From an uncultured Selenomonadaceae bacterium (GTDB lineage: Bacteria; Bacillota; Negativicutes; Selenomonadales; Selenomonadaceae), in assembly GCA_905233135.1 (NCBI GenBank), contig CAJOCQ010000019.1, positions 1 through 50,639 on the forward strand: a stretch of 50,639 nucleotides of DNA. Reading direction: 5' to 3'. This document shows positions 41,201-49,410 of the stretch, one piece after another. Position 1 is the stretch's first letter; the number at the start of each line of letters is the position of its first letter. The position numbers and the translations under genes were made by a program. The notes under the pieces are model-generated. The model made no database searches and was not told the origin of the DNA. It was given only the letters and a program-made list of their open reading frames with translations.

Positions 41201-42088
41201 CTACACTTCCAAAAATTTTTTCAAAGAAACCGTACTGCCCAAAGTTCCTATCAACATTCCGGAAATTATCAAGCCCAATGTTAAATAGCTCATAAACGGA
41301 TATTGTTCAATCAGCGGCAAAAATGCAAGCGTTGCGTAAATTTTTTTTGTCATTGCAGAATAAAAACTGCGCAAAATTATTGCGCTGATACTGCCGCCGA
41401 TAAATCCCAACAAAATCCCTTCAAGCACAAAAGGCCAACGAATAAATGAATCCGTCGCGCCGACGTATTTCATTATGGCAATTTCTTTTCGCCGCGCAAA
41501 TACCGTCAGTCTTATTGTATTTGAAATTATGAAAATCGTTGCAAGTGCCAAAATTGCCATTAACAACACGCCGAAAACTCGTACAAGGTGCGTTAATTCA
41601 AACAAATTCGCCGCCACGTCTTGCCCGTATTTAACCTCTTCAACACCGTATAAATCCGAAATTGCCGCCGCAGTTTTTTTCACGTCGTCCGCAGATTTTA
41701 CCGTTACCAAAAAATAATTCGGCAAAGGATTTGAATCGCCGAGCGCGTCCAAAATTTTTTTCTGGTCGCCGAGTCTTTCTTTCAAAGTTTTTAATGCTTG
41801 TTCTTTCGTGACGTATTCAATTTTTGTAACAGCAGGCAAATTGCGCGTCATTCGTTCGACTTCGTTTTTGTTTTCCGCCGTCAAGCCGTCGATCAGGTAC
41901 GCCGAAATTTGCACTTGACTTTCAAGCGACGCCGCCATTTTTGTCATATTCAGCAGCAAAATTAAAAATACGCCGAGTACAAAAAGCGATACTGCAACTG
42001 TTCCGATTGAGGCGAAAGTCATCCAGCGTTTTCTTATCATTGATAAAAATGCTTCGCGCAGATAATATTCAAATGTTTCAAGTTTCAT
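41201..42088 (-). CDS. ftsX: Cell-division ABC transporter permease-like protein FtsX
   Basis: 295 residues, four membrane helices (about 22-42, 170-195, 220-245, 262-287) with a large extracytoplasmic loop between the first two (about 50-165), the FtsX/ECD arrangement. Residues LNNTIRLTVFARRKEIAIMKY-type (SNTIRLTVFARRKEIAIMKY) before helix 3 are typical. It carries the FtsE ATPase signal across the membrane to the coiled-coil hydrolase partner. Its ATG overlaps the ftsE stop by 4 nt (ATGA), so the two are translationally coupled. Confidence 0.94.
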   Translation of the reverse strand: MKLETFEYYLREAFLSMIRKRWMTFASIGTVAVSLFVLGVFLILLLNMTKMAASLESQVQISAYLIDGLTAENKNEVERMTRNLPAVTKIEYVTKEQALKTLKERLGDQKKILDALGDSNPLPNYFLVTVKSADDVKKTAAAISDLYGVEEVKYGQDVAANLFELTHLVRVFGVLLMAILALATIFIISNTIRLTVFARRKEIAIMKYVGATDSFIRWPFVLEGILLGFIGGSISAIILRSFYSAMTKKIYATLAFLPLIEQYPFMSYLTLGLIISGMLIGTLGSTVSLKKFLEV

Positions 42089-42768
42089 TTTCCGTACCGT
42101 CCTCTGACTTGGTCACGAATAATTTTGCCGTTCTCAATCGCAATGACGCGCTTTTTCAGGCGGTTCACAATATCTTTATCGTGCGTCGCCATAACTATTG
42201 TTGTACCTGCCACGTTGATTCTCAAAAAAATATCCATAATATCCCAAGTTGTAGCGGGATCCAAATTGCCCGTCGGTTCGTCCGCAATAACAATTTTCGG
42301 GTCATTGACAATCGCTCGCGCAATAGCAACTCTTTGCTGTTCGCCGCCTGAAAGTTGGTCGGGAAAACTTTTTGACTTGTCGCGCAGTCCTACAATATCT
42401 AAAACGGCGTCAACACTGCGCTTAATAATTTTGCGCGGCGTTTCAATAACTTGCATTGCGAAGGCTATATTTTCATAAACAGTTTTATCTTCCAATAATC
42501 TGAAGTCTTGAAAAATTACGCCCAAGCCGCGCCGAAGGTAGGGAACTTCTTTTCTCGTAAGTCTTACAACGTCGCGCCCGTCAACAAGAATTTCGCCCGC
42601 TGTAGGAATTTCTTCGTGCATTAAAAGTTTCATAAGCGTAGATTTACCGCTCCCTGAAGTTCCTACAATGAAAACAAATTCTCCGGGCGCAATGTCAATG
42701 GTTATATCGTCAAGAGCCGTTACGCCGTTTTTTTCATAAATCTTTGTTACGTTTTTTAAATGAATCAT
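42085..42768 (-). CDS. ftsE: Cell-division ATP-binding protein FtsE
   Basis: 227 residues, a single ABC ATPase. Walker A GTSGSGKSTLMKLL, Q-loop region FQDFRLLEDKTVYENIAFA, signature LSGGEQQRVAIARAI, Walker B KIVIADEPTGNLDP and H-loop MATHDKDIV. The start IHLKNVTKIYEKNGVTALD is typical of FtsE. With FtsX it forms the type VII ABC system that gates septal peptidoglycan hydrolysis. Both ends overlap neighbours by 4 nt: its start overlaps the stop of a substrate-binding lipoprotein gene and its stop overlaps the ftsX start. Confidence 0.95.
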   Translation of the reverse strand: MIHLKNVTKIYEKNGVTALDDITIDIAPGEFVFIVGTSGSGKSTLMKLLMHEEIPTAGEILVDGRDVVRLTRKEVPYLRRGLGVIFQDFRLLEDKTVYENIAFAMQVIETPRKIIKRSVDAVLDIVGLRDKSKSFPDQLSGGEQQRVAIARAIVNDPKIVIADEPTGNLDPATTWDIMDIFLRINVAGTTIVMATHDKDIVNRLKKRVIAIENGKIIRDQVRGRYGK

Positions 42769-43610
42769 TGAAACATTCCGCTCAAACCTACGTCAACAAT
42801 AACATCACTGTAATAAGCTTGCGTCAAGGCAACGCCTGCGGGAGTATCTGAATTGGTAGGATAAGGGCTGACGCCTTCGGGCGTGATTACCCAAAAAATA
42901 ACATCGACTCTGCCTGAAACAAGGGCGGCGGCGCGCGCGTCACTTTCAATAACTACGAGTTCAATATTTTTGTTGATACGTTTAGAAATTTCTGCAAGAA
43001 CGGCGGTATTGAAACCTGCGGGCGTGCCGTCCGCCAAAATTAAATCAAGCGGCGGCAAATCACCCGTTACGCCGACTTTAATATTTTCCGCGCCGTCGAA
43101 GTGCGGCATTTCAACTGCCGAAGGTGTAGCGTCATTTACAGTAAGTTTTATATATTTTTTAATCAATTCGTCCAGCGTGCCGTCTTTGTTCATTGCGTCA
43201 ATAGCGGTGTCAAATTCGTTTTTCAATTCGGTATCGCCTTCGCGCATTGCGCAAGAAAAATTATCTACAAGTTGAATTGCTTGAGAATCTTTAATTTTCA
43301 GTTCGGAATTTTGTTTAATCATATAATCTGCAACACTGCCGTACGTGCGGATTGAATCTATATTGCCGGCAGTCAAGCCCATTTGCATTGAATTAAAATT
43401 ATTGTAGTACGTGGTTTTTTGCGGGTCTGTAGTAATTCCGTGTTCGTCGTTAAATTTTTTTGTGTATTCGTCAATTTGGCTTTCTTCCATATTGGCGCGA
43501 CCCAACATACCGACTTTTTGAACTTTTTCCTGCGGTTGAGACGTTTCGTTGCCGCAACCTGTCAACATTATCAAAATTAAAAATAAGCTTGCAAAAAGTT
43601 TCAGTTTCAT
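42765..43610 (-). CDS. Substrate-binding lipoprotein (SBP_bac_3-like) with apparently swapped lobes, coupled to ftsE
   Basis: 281 residues from ATG 43610 (AAAGGAAAA upstream). Lipobox LTGC at about 15-18 (lipidated Cys18). Residues about 28-150 look like lobe 2 of a family 3 solute-binding protein: YYNNFNSMQMGLTAGNIDSI and the usual end DAMNKDGTLDELIKKYI. Residues about 165-280 look like lobe 1: KVGVTGDLPPLDLILADGTP, AGFNTAVLAEISKRI and ALVSGRVDVIFWVITPEG. So the lobes run in reverse order, or two truncated domains are joined. The stop overlaps the ftsE start (ATGA), so it is co-translated with ftsEX. Confidence 0.75.
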   Translation of the reverse strand: MKLKLFASLFLILIMLTGCGNETSQPQEKVQKVGMLGRANMEESQIDEYTKKFNDEHGITTDPQKTTYYNNFNSMQMGLTAGNIDSIRTYGSVADYMIKQNSELKIKDSQAIQLVDNFSCAMREGDTELKNEFDTAIDAMNKDGTLDELIKKYIKLTVNDATPSAVEMPHFDGAENIKVGVTGDLPPLDLILADGTPAGFNTAVLAEISKRINKNIELVVIESDARAAALVSGRVDVIFWVITPEGVSPYPTNSDTPAGVALTQAYYSDVIVDVGLSGMFQ

Positions 43611-43664
43611 TTTGGATTTTCCTTTCAAAGTAAATTGTATCTTTATAAATTTAATTTTTTTGAA

Positions 43665-43868
43665 AATACAGCATTTCTTTCTTTTTGAAAAAAGAAAGAA
43701 ACGCTTAAGCAAAGAAAGAAAAACTTCAGACCGCGCAACCGCCATCACGGCGGTTAGGCGCGGCGGTGCGCGTCCGTGCGCACCGTGCCCGAGAAAGCGC
43801 GTACTTTTTAAAGTTGCACTTTCAAGCGTAGAAAATAGAAATTGCCGCGCATCCTGTGCGCCTCTTTT
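43665..43868 (-). repeat. Structured intergenic repeat, diverged copy D
   Basis: Lies between the pilC-like gene and the substrate-binding lipoprotein gene. In the gene direction: GCGCACAGGATGCGCGGC block (compare copies B and C), a GGTGCGCACGGACGCGCACC hairpin, an AACCGCC/GGCGGTT hairpin, then TTTCTTTC / GAAAGAAA tail inverted repeat (about 43672-43703) ending about 61 nt before the ATG. The core of copies A-C is not kept. Confidence 0.55.
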
Positions 43869-43871
43869 TTT

Positions 43872-45074
43872 TCAAAGTAAATCTGTCATATTTAAAATTG
43901 GCAGAATGATTGAAAAGACAAGTGCGCCGACAATTACGCCCGCCGTCAATGTGCCGTAAACTTCAGCCTTCGCAGGGAGTGCCTTTAAAGTTTCTTCAAT
44001 TTCAAAATCTGCCATTGATTCGCACTGTTGCAACATTTCAACGATATTGCCGCTTGCTTCGCCCGTCACGATTAAGCCCAAGTACAGCGGCGATAAATTT
44101 TCAAGAACGCGCTTTAAAGTTTCGCCGAATTTTTCGCCCGCCTCGACTGAAGATTTTATTTTTTCAAGCAGACGTTGCATTTTCAAATTGCCGCTTGACG
44201 CCGCGCTTAATTTTATTGCGTCGTCCAAAGTTACCCCGCTTTCAAGCAAAAAACTTAATCTGCTGAATAAATTTCTCAATTCAATTTCGCGCAGGATTTT
44301 TATTTTTAGTTTCAAAGTGTCGCAGAAAAATTTGAATGCCTCAACTTCCCTGTAAACGATTATTAAAAAAATTATCGCCGCCAAAATTATAACAGAAATT
44401 AAAAATAAATGCGCCGCCAAAAATCTTCCTGCGCCTAAAAATATTTTTGTGATTATCGGCAATTCATTTCCTGCCGCGCCGTAAAATGATTCAAAGACAG
44501 GCAAAGTTATATTTATCATAACGACCGCCGCCACGAACGCCGCAATTAAAACAACAAGCGGGTAATACATCGCCGAGCGAACTTTTCTTTCAGTGGCGTA
44601 ACTGCGCTCAAGTTGTTCTGCAAGCCGCGTTGTAACTTCCTGCAACCTGCCGCTTTCTTCGCCAATTTCCACGCTTTGAATTGCATCACTGCCGAAAATT
44701 ATTTCATACCTGCGAAGAGCCGCGCTGAAACTTTCGCCGCCTTCAATCGTTTCAACAAGTTCCTTTAAAATTTTTTCTGAAATATCGCCTTCAGCCGCGC
44801 GCGCCAATGTTCTCAATGAATCGTGCAAAGTCATAACGCCCAACATTACGCTTAATTCTCTGAAAAAAACCGAACGCCAACGCCCGCCCAATTTGTATTT
44901 TAAGAAAAAATCTTCAAACAATTTTACAACGCTGATTCGTTCTTGTGCAAGACTTACAACTTTGACTCCTTGAAATTGCAAAACTGCATAAGCTTCCGCG
45001 TAATTTTCTGCCTCCAAAGTTCCAACCTGCGCAACTGAATTTTCATCGTAGCCTTTATATTTAAATTTTTTCAA
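43872..45074 (-). CDS. pilC: Type II secretion/type IV pilus inner-membrane platform protein (GspF/PilC)
   Basis: 400 residues with the T2SSF domain twice (about 65-190 and 265-390), each with membrane helices at its end. Typical stretches are FFRELSVMLGVMTLHDSLRT, DAIQSVEIGEESGRLQEV and SFLLESGVTLDDAI with VTGEASGNI. PilC-type proteins sit under the pilus base and interact with the motor ATPases. It overlaps the pilT stop by 4 nt. Only pilT accompanies it; pilB, pilM-Q and pilins are not in the window. Confidence 0.9.
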   Translation of the reverse strand: MKKFKYKGYDENSVAQVGTLEAENYAEAYAVLQFQGVKVVSLAQERISVVKLFEDFFLKYKLGGRWRSVFFRELSVMLGVMTLHDSLRTLARAAEGDISEKILKELVETIEGGESFSAALRRYEIIFGSDAIQSVEIGEESGRLQEVTTRLAEQLERSYATERKVRSAMYYPLVVLIAAFVAAVVMINITLPVFESFYGAAGNELPIITKIFLGAGRFLAAHLFLISVIILAAIIFLIIVYREVEAFKFFCDTLKLKIKILREIELRNLFSRLSFLLESGVTLDDAIKLSAASSGNLKMQRLLEKIKSSVEAGEKFGETLKRVLENLSPLYLGLIVTGEASGNIVEMLQQCESMADFEIEETLKALPAKAEVYGTLTAGVIVGALVFSIILPILNMTDLL

Positions 45075-46042
45075 AATCCCAACCTCTTTAAAGCGGCGTC
45101 CATTGTTTGCATTCCCGCTGCCTGATTGCTAAGCATAACATTCGGCAGTTGTACATATTTTCCTTGACGAATCAGCGAACGCGCCGCAGGATTGGCGATT
45201 AAAACTTCAGCCGCGCAAACTCTTTCGCCCTTTGAATTTTTCAAAAGCTGTTGAGAAATTATTGCCGAAAATTCATCTGCGAACAAATCCCTTATTGCGT
45301 CACGTTGCACAAGCGGAAACATTGTTTCAACGCGCATTGCGGTTTCAGCGGCTGATTTTGTATGCAAAGTCGCCAAAACTAAAACGCCCGCTGCCGATGC
45401 TTCCAACGCCGCGTGCATTGTTGCCGCGTCTCTTATTTCGCCTATCAGTAAAACGTCAGGCATTTCGCGCAGTGCAACTTTCAGCGCGTCCGCAAAAGTT
45501 AAAAAATCTTGTCCCAATTCCCTTTGACTGACGAAAGAATTTTTTGTATCGTACTCAAATTCTATCGGGTCTTCGAGCGTCAACAAATGACACGGGCGAA
45601 TTTTGCAAAGTTCATTTAGAAACGCCGCAATGGTTGTAGATTTGCCGGAACCTGTTCGCCCCGTAACCAAAATTAAACCTTGCGACGCCGTAAGAAAATT
45701 TTTCAGTGCACGCGGTGCGCCAATTTCTTCAAGCGTTGGAATTTTTTCAGCTATTAAGCGAATTGCAACGGCAGGGAAATTTCTTTGAAAATAAACATTA
45801 ATTCTAAATCTGCGCGAAAATTTTTTGTAGGAAAAATCGACAGCCAAATTTTTATTAAGTTCCTCGCGCAGACGCGGCGGTACGAGTTCAGCCGAAATTT
45901 TTTCAAAATCGCTTGCAGATAAAATTTCGCCGAATTGTACGAGTTCGCCTGCAGTGCGTATGAAAATTTTTTGCCCGACCGTCAAATGAATATCTGACGC
46001 CTTTAACCTTACAGCCTCCGCCAAAATTTTTTCCAATTCCAA
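45071..46042 (-). CDS. pilT: Type IV pilus retraction ATPase PilT
   Basis: 323 residues from TTG 46042, chosen because AAGGAG lies 8 nt before it. Motifs: KASDIHLTVG, Walker A VTGRTGSGKSTTIA, LTLEDPIEFEY (Asp box), REMPDVLLIGEIRDAATMHA (Walker B) and the His box TLHTKSA. PilT hexamers power pilus retraction (twitching, DNA uptake). The C-terminal NQAAGMQTMDAAL is typical of PilT rather than PilB, and the N-terminal PilB-type extension is absent. Coupled to pilC by a 4-nt overlap. Repeat F lies upstream. Confidence 0.92.
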   Translation of the reverse strand: MELEKILAEAVRLKASDIHLTVGQKIFIRTAGELVQFGEILSASDFEKISAELVPPRLREELNKNLAVDFSYKKFSRRFRINVYFQRNFPAVAIRLIAEKIPTLEEIGAPRALKNFLTASQGLILVTGRTGSGKSTTIAAFLNELCKIRPCHLLTLEDPIEFEYDTKNSFVSQRELGQDFLTFADALKVALREMPDVLLIGEIRDAATMHAALEASAAGVLVLATLHTKSAAETAMRVETMFPLVQRDAIRDLFADEFSAIISQQLLKNSKGERVCAAEVLIANPAARSLIRQGKYVQLPNVMLSNQAAGMQTMDAALKRLGF

Positions 46043-46103
46043 TTTTAAAACTCCTTGCAATAAAAAATTTTAGTAAATTAAATATAACGTGCCGCGTACT
46101 AAA

Positions 46104-46256
46104 AAAAGCCGCCCGCTTATGCACTTTGCTAACACATTTGCGCACGTCTTACTTTGTTGAATCGCTTGGGCGGTTGCAATTTCTGCAACCGATGGTGCGC
46201 TAGCGGGCGGCGATTCTTTCTTTTAGGCGGCTTTTCTTTCTTCTAAAGAAAGAAAA
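46104..46256. repeat. Structured intergenic repeat-like element F
   Basis: GCCGCCCGCT (about 46110) pairs with AGCGGGCGGC (about 46202-46211) as an outer stem. Inside lies GGTTGC-AATTTCT-GCAACC. Outside, TTTCTTTC-TTCTAAA-GAAAGAAA (46228-46254) forms a tail hairpin. Sequence differs from copies A-C but the plan (GC outer stem, inner hairpins, T/A-rich tail) is alike. Between pilT and the tRNA gene; nothing coding is seen in 46043-46375. Confidence 0.5.
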
Positions 46257-46317
46257 ACCGCGTTAAAAATTTTATATAAAAAAATATTCAACACAAAAAT
46301 AAAAATCCCCTGTATGC

Positions 46318-46350
46318 AAAAAAGCCGACAATTTAAAACTGCCGGCTTTT
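46318..46350 (-). terminator. Terminator of the tRNA-Gln gene
   Basis: On the minus strand AAAAGCCGGCA pairs with TGTCGGCTTTT (one mismatch) around GTTTTAAAT, followed by T. It lies about 26 nt after the tRNA 3' end. Confidence 0.8.
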
Positions 46351-46375
46351 CTATCTCAACATAATTAATTTCAAA

Positions 46376-46452
46376 TGGCAGGGGTAGCTGGACTCGAACC
46401 AACGAAATGCCAGATTCAGAGTCTGGTGCCTTACCAACTTGGCGATACCCCT
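46376..46452 (-). tRNA. tRNA-Gln (anticodon CUG)
   Basis: 77 nt with CCA encoded. Acceptor AGGGGTA/TACCCCT plus discriminator G. D arm GCC-AAGTTGGTAA-GGC. Anticodon arm CCAGA-CTCTGAA-TCTGG (anticodon CTG). T arm GTTGG-TTCGAGT-CCAGC. The AGGGGTATCGCCAAG start is typical of tRNA-Gln. A CUG anticodon reads CAG. It has its own promoter (46465-46493) and terminator. Confidence 0.93.
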
Positions 46453-46464
46453 ATAACGCCGCTA

Positions 46465-46493
46465 ATACTAGCACTTAGAAAATTTTTTGTCAA
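46465..46493 (-). promoter_or_regulatory. tRNA-Gln promoter
   Basis: On the minus strand consensus TTGACA (46493-46488), a 17-nt spacer and TAGTAT (46470-46465), 12 nt before the tRNA 5' end. It begins immediately after the stop of the EAL gene fragment. Confidence 0.75.
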
Positions 46494-46494
46494 A

Positions 46495-48163
46495 TTATTT
46501 TTTGAAGCGTTTCTCAAAAATATCTTCCATTTCGGGATAACCGAAATAAAAGCCTTGAATTTGGTCAACGCCGCACTCATCGCGCAAGAATAAATATTCG
46601 TCTTCCTGTTCGACGCCTTCAATAACAACTTCAACGCCGATTGAATGACAAAGTTTAATTGCGTACTTCAAAATATTTTTATTAAAATCGCTGCCTCTCA
46701 AATCTTCAACAAAAGTGCGGTCAATCTTTACAATATCGCACTTGAAATTTTTCAAAAATCCCAAATTTGCATAGCCGCTGCCAAAATCGTCAATCGCAAT
46801 TTTAATCCCCAAATCGTGGAAGGCGGCGAATTGTTTGTTGACAAAGTCCCAATCGTAAATGTTATGACTTTCTGTAAGTTCAAAAACAATCGTGCTCGGG
46901 TCAATTTGATGACGCGCAATGCAATCTTCAACGAAGGGGTAAAACATTCTTTCTTCAAGTTGGTACAGAGAAATATTAATGCTCATTTGAAAATCAGGCA
47001 TATATTTTTGCCAACGTTTTGCAGTAATGACGGCGTTTTCAATAATCCAGTGCCCGACGGGAATAATCATACGGGATTTTTCAAGCATAGGAATAAATTG
47101 CATAGGTGCAACAATACTGCCGTCTTGGTCGTACCAACGCAGGAGAGCCTCCGCGCCCTGCGTCAACTTGCGGCTGATAGCAAAGGAAAAAATCTTCGCA
47201 ACCGCGCGCAATACAGTTTTGCATAACATTCTGCATACCAATATCATAACGCCAACGGTCATAAGTATCTTTTTCAAAAAAAGAAATTTGGTCGCGCCCT
47301 TTTTGACGGGCAATTTCAAGAGCAACTTCAGCATAACGCATTAAAGTTGTAACGTCTTTTGCATCTGTAGGATAAAAAGCCGCGCCCGCTGACGCAGTAC
47401 AGTAAATTGTATCTTCGACGTTGCGAATTTCGCGCATACAAAGTTGTACGCTTGCAAAAATAATTTCAAGTTCTTCCGGCATTGCCTCCGGCATAAAAAG
47501 CCCGAATGAATAACCGTCCAATTTGTAAAGGCGAATATCAGGCGGCAAAACGTTGGTAATATTTTGCGCAATTTGACGGAGCGCACCGTCGCCGAATTTG
47601 TGCCCGTAAGTTTCGGTTATCGTGTTGAAATTGTCCAGCGCAATTACCACAACCGCGCCATGAGAATGGGGGTTATCTAAATCTTTTTGTAAATCGTTAT
47701 AAAAAACATTGCGCTTTAAAAGCCCCGTAACATAATCGGCACGCGAAATTTCGTCAAGGCGTTTAATGACGCCGCATAAAATGCTCGGCTGTTCGTTAAA
47801 TTCGTCCGCGCCAATAGTCATACTTAAACTAACCCAGCCGTAATCGCCGTTACTGTGTAAGAGACGAAATTCGCATTTGACAGTTGTCCCTGTTTCTTCT
47901 GCCCAAATATCCTTCATCGCCTCTTCAAAAATCTCTCGGTCGTCATGATAAATGAACGGCATTATTAAATTGTCGAAGTCGTCAACTATATTCGAGGGGA
48001 AATCGAAATCCTTCATGAAATTATCCGAGAGTAAAATCACTTTGGAATTTAAATCGACGACAAAAAGATATTCCTCCGCTGAACTTTGCAACGCGCTGAA
48101 ATACGTCGTTATTTGGTTAAGTGGAGAGTTTTCTCCGATATATGGAGCTTTGTTTGTACTCAT
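46495..48163 (-). pseudogene. PAS-GGDEF-EAL signalling gene broken by a frameshift
   Basis: The first part (from ATG 48163, AAGGAAG upstream) encodes a PAS domain (about 20-135), a GGDEF-fold domain whose motif is degenerate (DGYSF in LYKLDGYSFGLF) and the start of an EAL domain (FFLCYQPQVDA). There the frame changes. The EAL domain continues one frame over from about 47190 with KLTQGAEALLRWYDQDGS to the end at 46495, keeping ELTES, DDFGSGYANL, KIDRTFV and EGVEQEDE. At the joint about 7 residues are missing (PQVDA then GAEALLRW). As read, the EAL domain lacks its first strand and is probably inactive. No SBP or membrane segment is present, so it would be cytoplasmic. Confidence 0.8.
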
Positions 48164-48241
48164 GTATATCTTCCTTTTCAGTCTCCCACGTTTTCTTTAA
48201 TTTTGCAATTCGACACTGCCGCAAAAGTTCCTGCAAAAAAT

Positions 48242-49375
48242 TTATTTACAATCAGTGCGCCAAATTGTACGATTTACAACATTGGCGTAACTTTGAATAA
48301 TTTTTACGACTTTTATTGAAACGTTGTCATCGGCGTAATTTTCGGCTTCAAAAACTTTTTCGTTGTTTTCGTGCATGGCGACTGCCATTTCAACGGCTTG
48401 CAAAATTTCAGTTTCGGTAATTCCGCCCAAAATCATTGTGCCCTTGTCAAAAACTTCGGGGCGTTCGGTGGAAGTTCTTATTAAAACGGCGGGGAAATTT
48501 AGCATTGCGCTTTCTTCGGAAAGAGTGCCGCTGTCAGACAAAACGCAATAAGCCGAAAGTTGCAATTTGTTATAATCGAAAAAGCCGAAAGGTTGCAAAC
48601 TTTTAACAAGGGGATGAAATTTAAAATTGCGTTTTTCGATAAATTTTCTGCTGCGCGGGTGCGTCGAATAAATTATAGGCATTTGAAATTTTTCGGCAAT
48701 GGTGTTAATTGAATTCATAAGCGAAATAAAATTTTTTTCGTTGTCGATATTTTCTTCACGGTGCGAAGAGAGCAAGAAATATTTTTTCGGCTCCAGGTTC
48801 AACTTTTCCAAAACTTTGGCGGCGTTAATTTTAGCGCGGTACTTGACAAAAATTTCTTTCATAGGCGAGCCCGTAACGAAAATATTTTTGCCGTCGAGCC
48901 CTTCCGCCAAAAGATACCTGCGCGAATGTTCGGTATAAGGGAGATTTATATCCGAAATGTGATCAACAATTTTTCTGTTTATCATTTCGGGGACGTTCCA
49001 ATCCCAACAACGGTTGCCCGCTTCCATATGGAAAATTGGAATTTTTAAACGTTTGGCGGAAATTGCAGACAGCGCAGAATTTGTATCGCCCAAAATCAAA
49101 ACGGCGTCAGGTTTTTCTTCGCGCAGGACTTCATAACTTTTTGAAATGATATTTCCCATTGATTGCCCTAAATTTTCGCCCGCGCAATTCAAATAAAAAT
49201 TCGGAGCGCGCAATTCCAATTCTTCAAAAAAAATCTGATTCAGCGTATAGTCATAATTTTGTCCTGTATGTACCAAAATATGATTAAAATATTTGTCACA
49301 AGCTTTTATAGTTTCGGAAAGCCGAATAATTTCGGGGCGCGTGCCAAGAATCGTCATTAATTTAAATTTATTCAT
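48242..49375 (-). CDS. UDP-N-acetyl-L-amino-sugar 2-epimerase (FnlC/WbjD/WbvD type, WecB superfamily)
   Basis: 377 residues from ATG 49375 (GGTGA 5 nt upstream; an ATG four codons earlier has no site). WecB-fold motifs are present but diverged: LGTRPEIIRLSE, FHMEAGNRCWDWNVPEMINRK and SDSGTLSEESAMLNFPAVLI with RTSTERPE. The CWDWNVPEMINR signature separates these from true WecB and is found in enzymes that epimerise C2 in UDP-L-FucNAc or UDP-L-QuiNAc synthesis. It follows an RmlD-like reductase and a CapE-like dehydratase fragment in the order expected for that pathway. The exact sugar is inferred. Confidence 0.85.
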   Translation of the reverse strand: MNKFKLMTILGTRPEIIRLSETIKACDKYFNHILVHTGQNYDYTLNQIFFEELELRAPNFYLNCAGENLGQSMGNIISKSYEVLREEKPDAVLILGDTNSALSAISAKRLKIPIFHMEAGNRCWDWNVPEMINRKIVDHISDINLPYTEHSRRYLLAEGLDGKNIFVTGSPMKEIFVKYRAKINAAKVLEKLNLEPKKYFLLSSHREENIDNEKNFISLMNSINTIAEKFQMPIIYSTHPRSRKFIEKRNFKFHPLVKSLQPFGFFDYNKLQLSAYCVLSDSGTLSEESAMLNFPAVLIRTSTERPEVFDKGTMILGGITETEILQAVEMAVAMHENNEKVFEAENYADDNVSIKVVKIIQSYANVVNRTIWRTDCK

Positions 49376-49410
49376 TAGTTTCACCAATTTTGAAATTTAT
49401 TTTTCCTGCA

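Noticed and set aside
46375-46593. 72-codon frame starting MAGVAGLEPTKCQIQS
   Set aside because: It is the antisense of the tRNA-Gln gene, a common false protein call.
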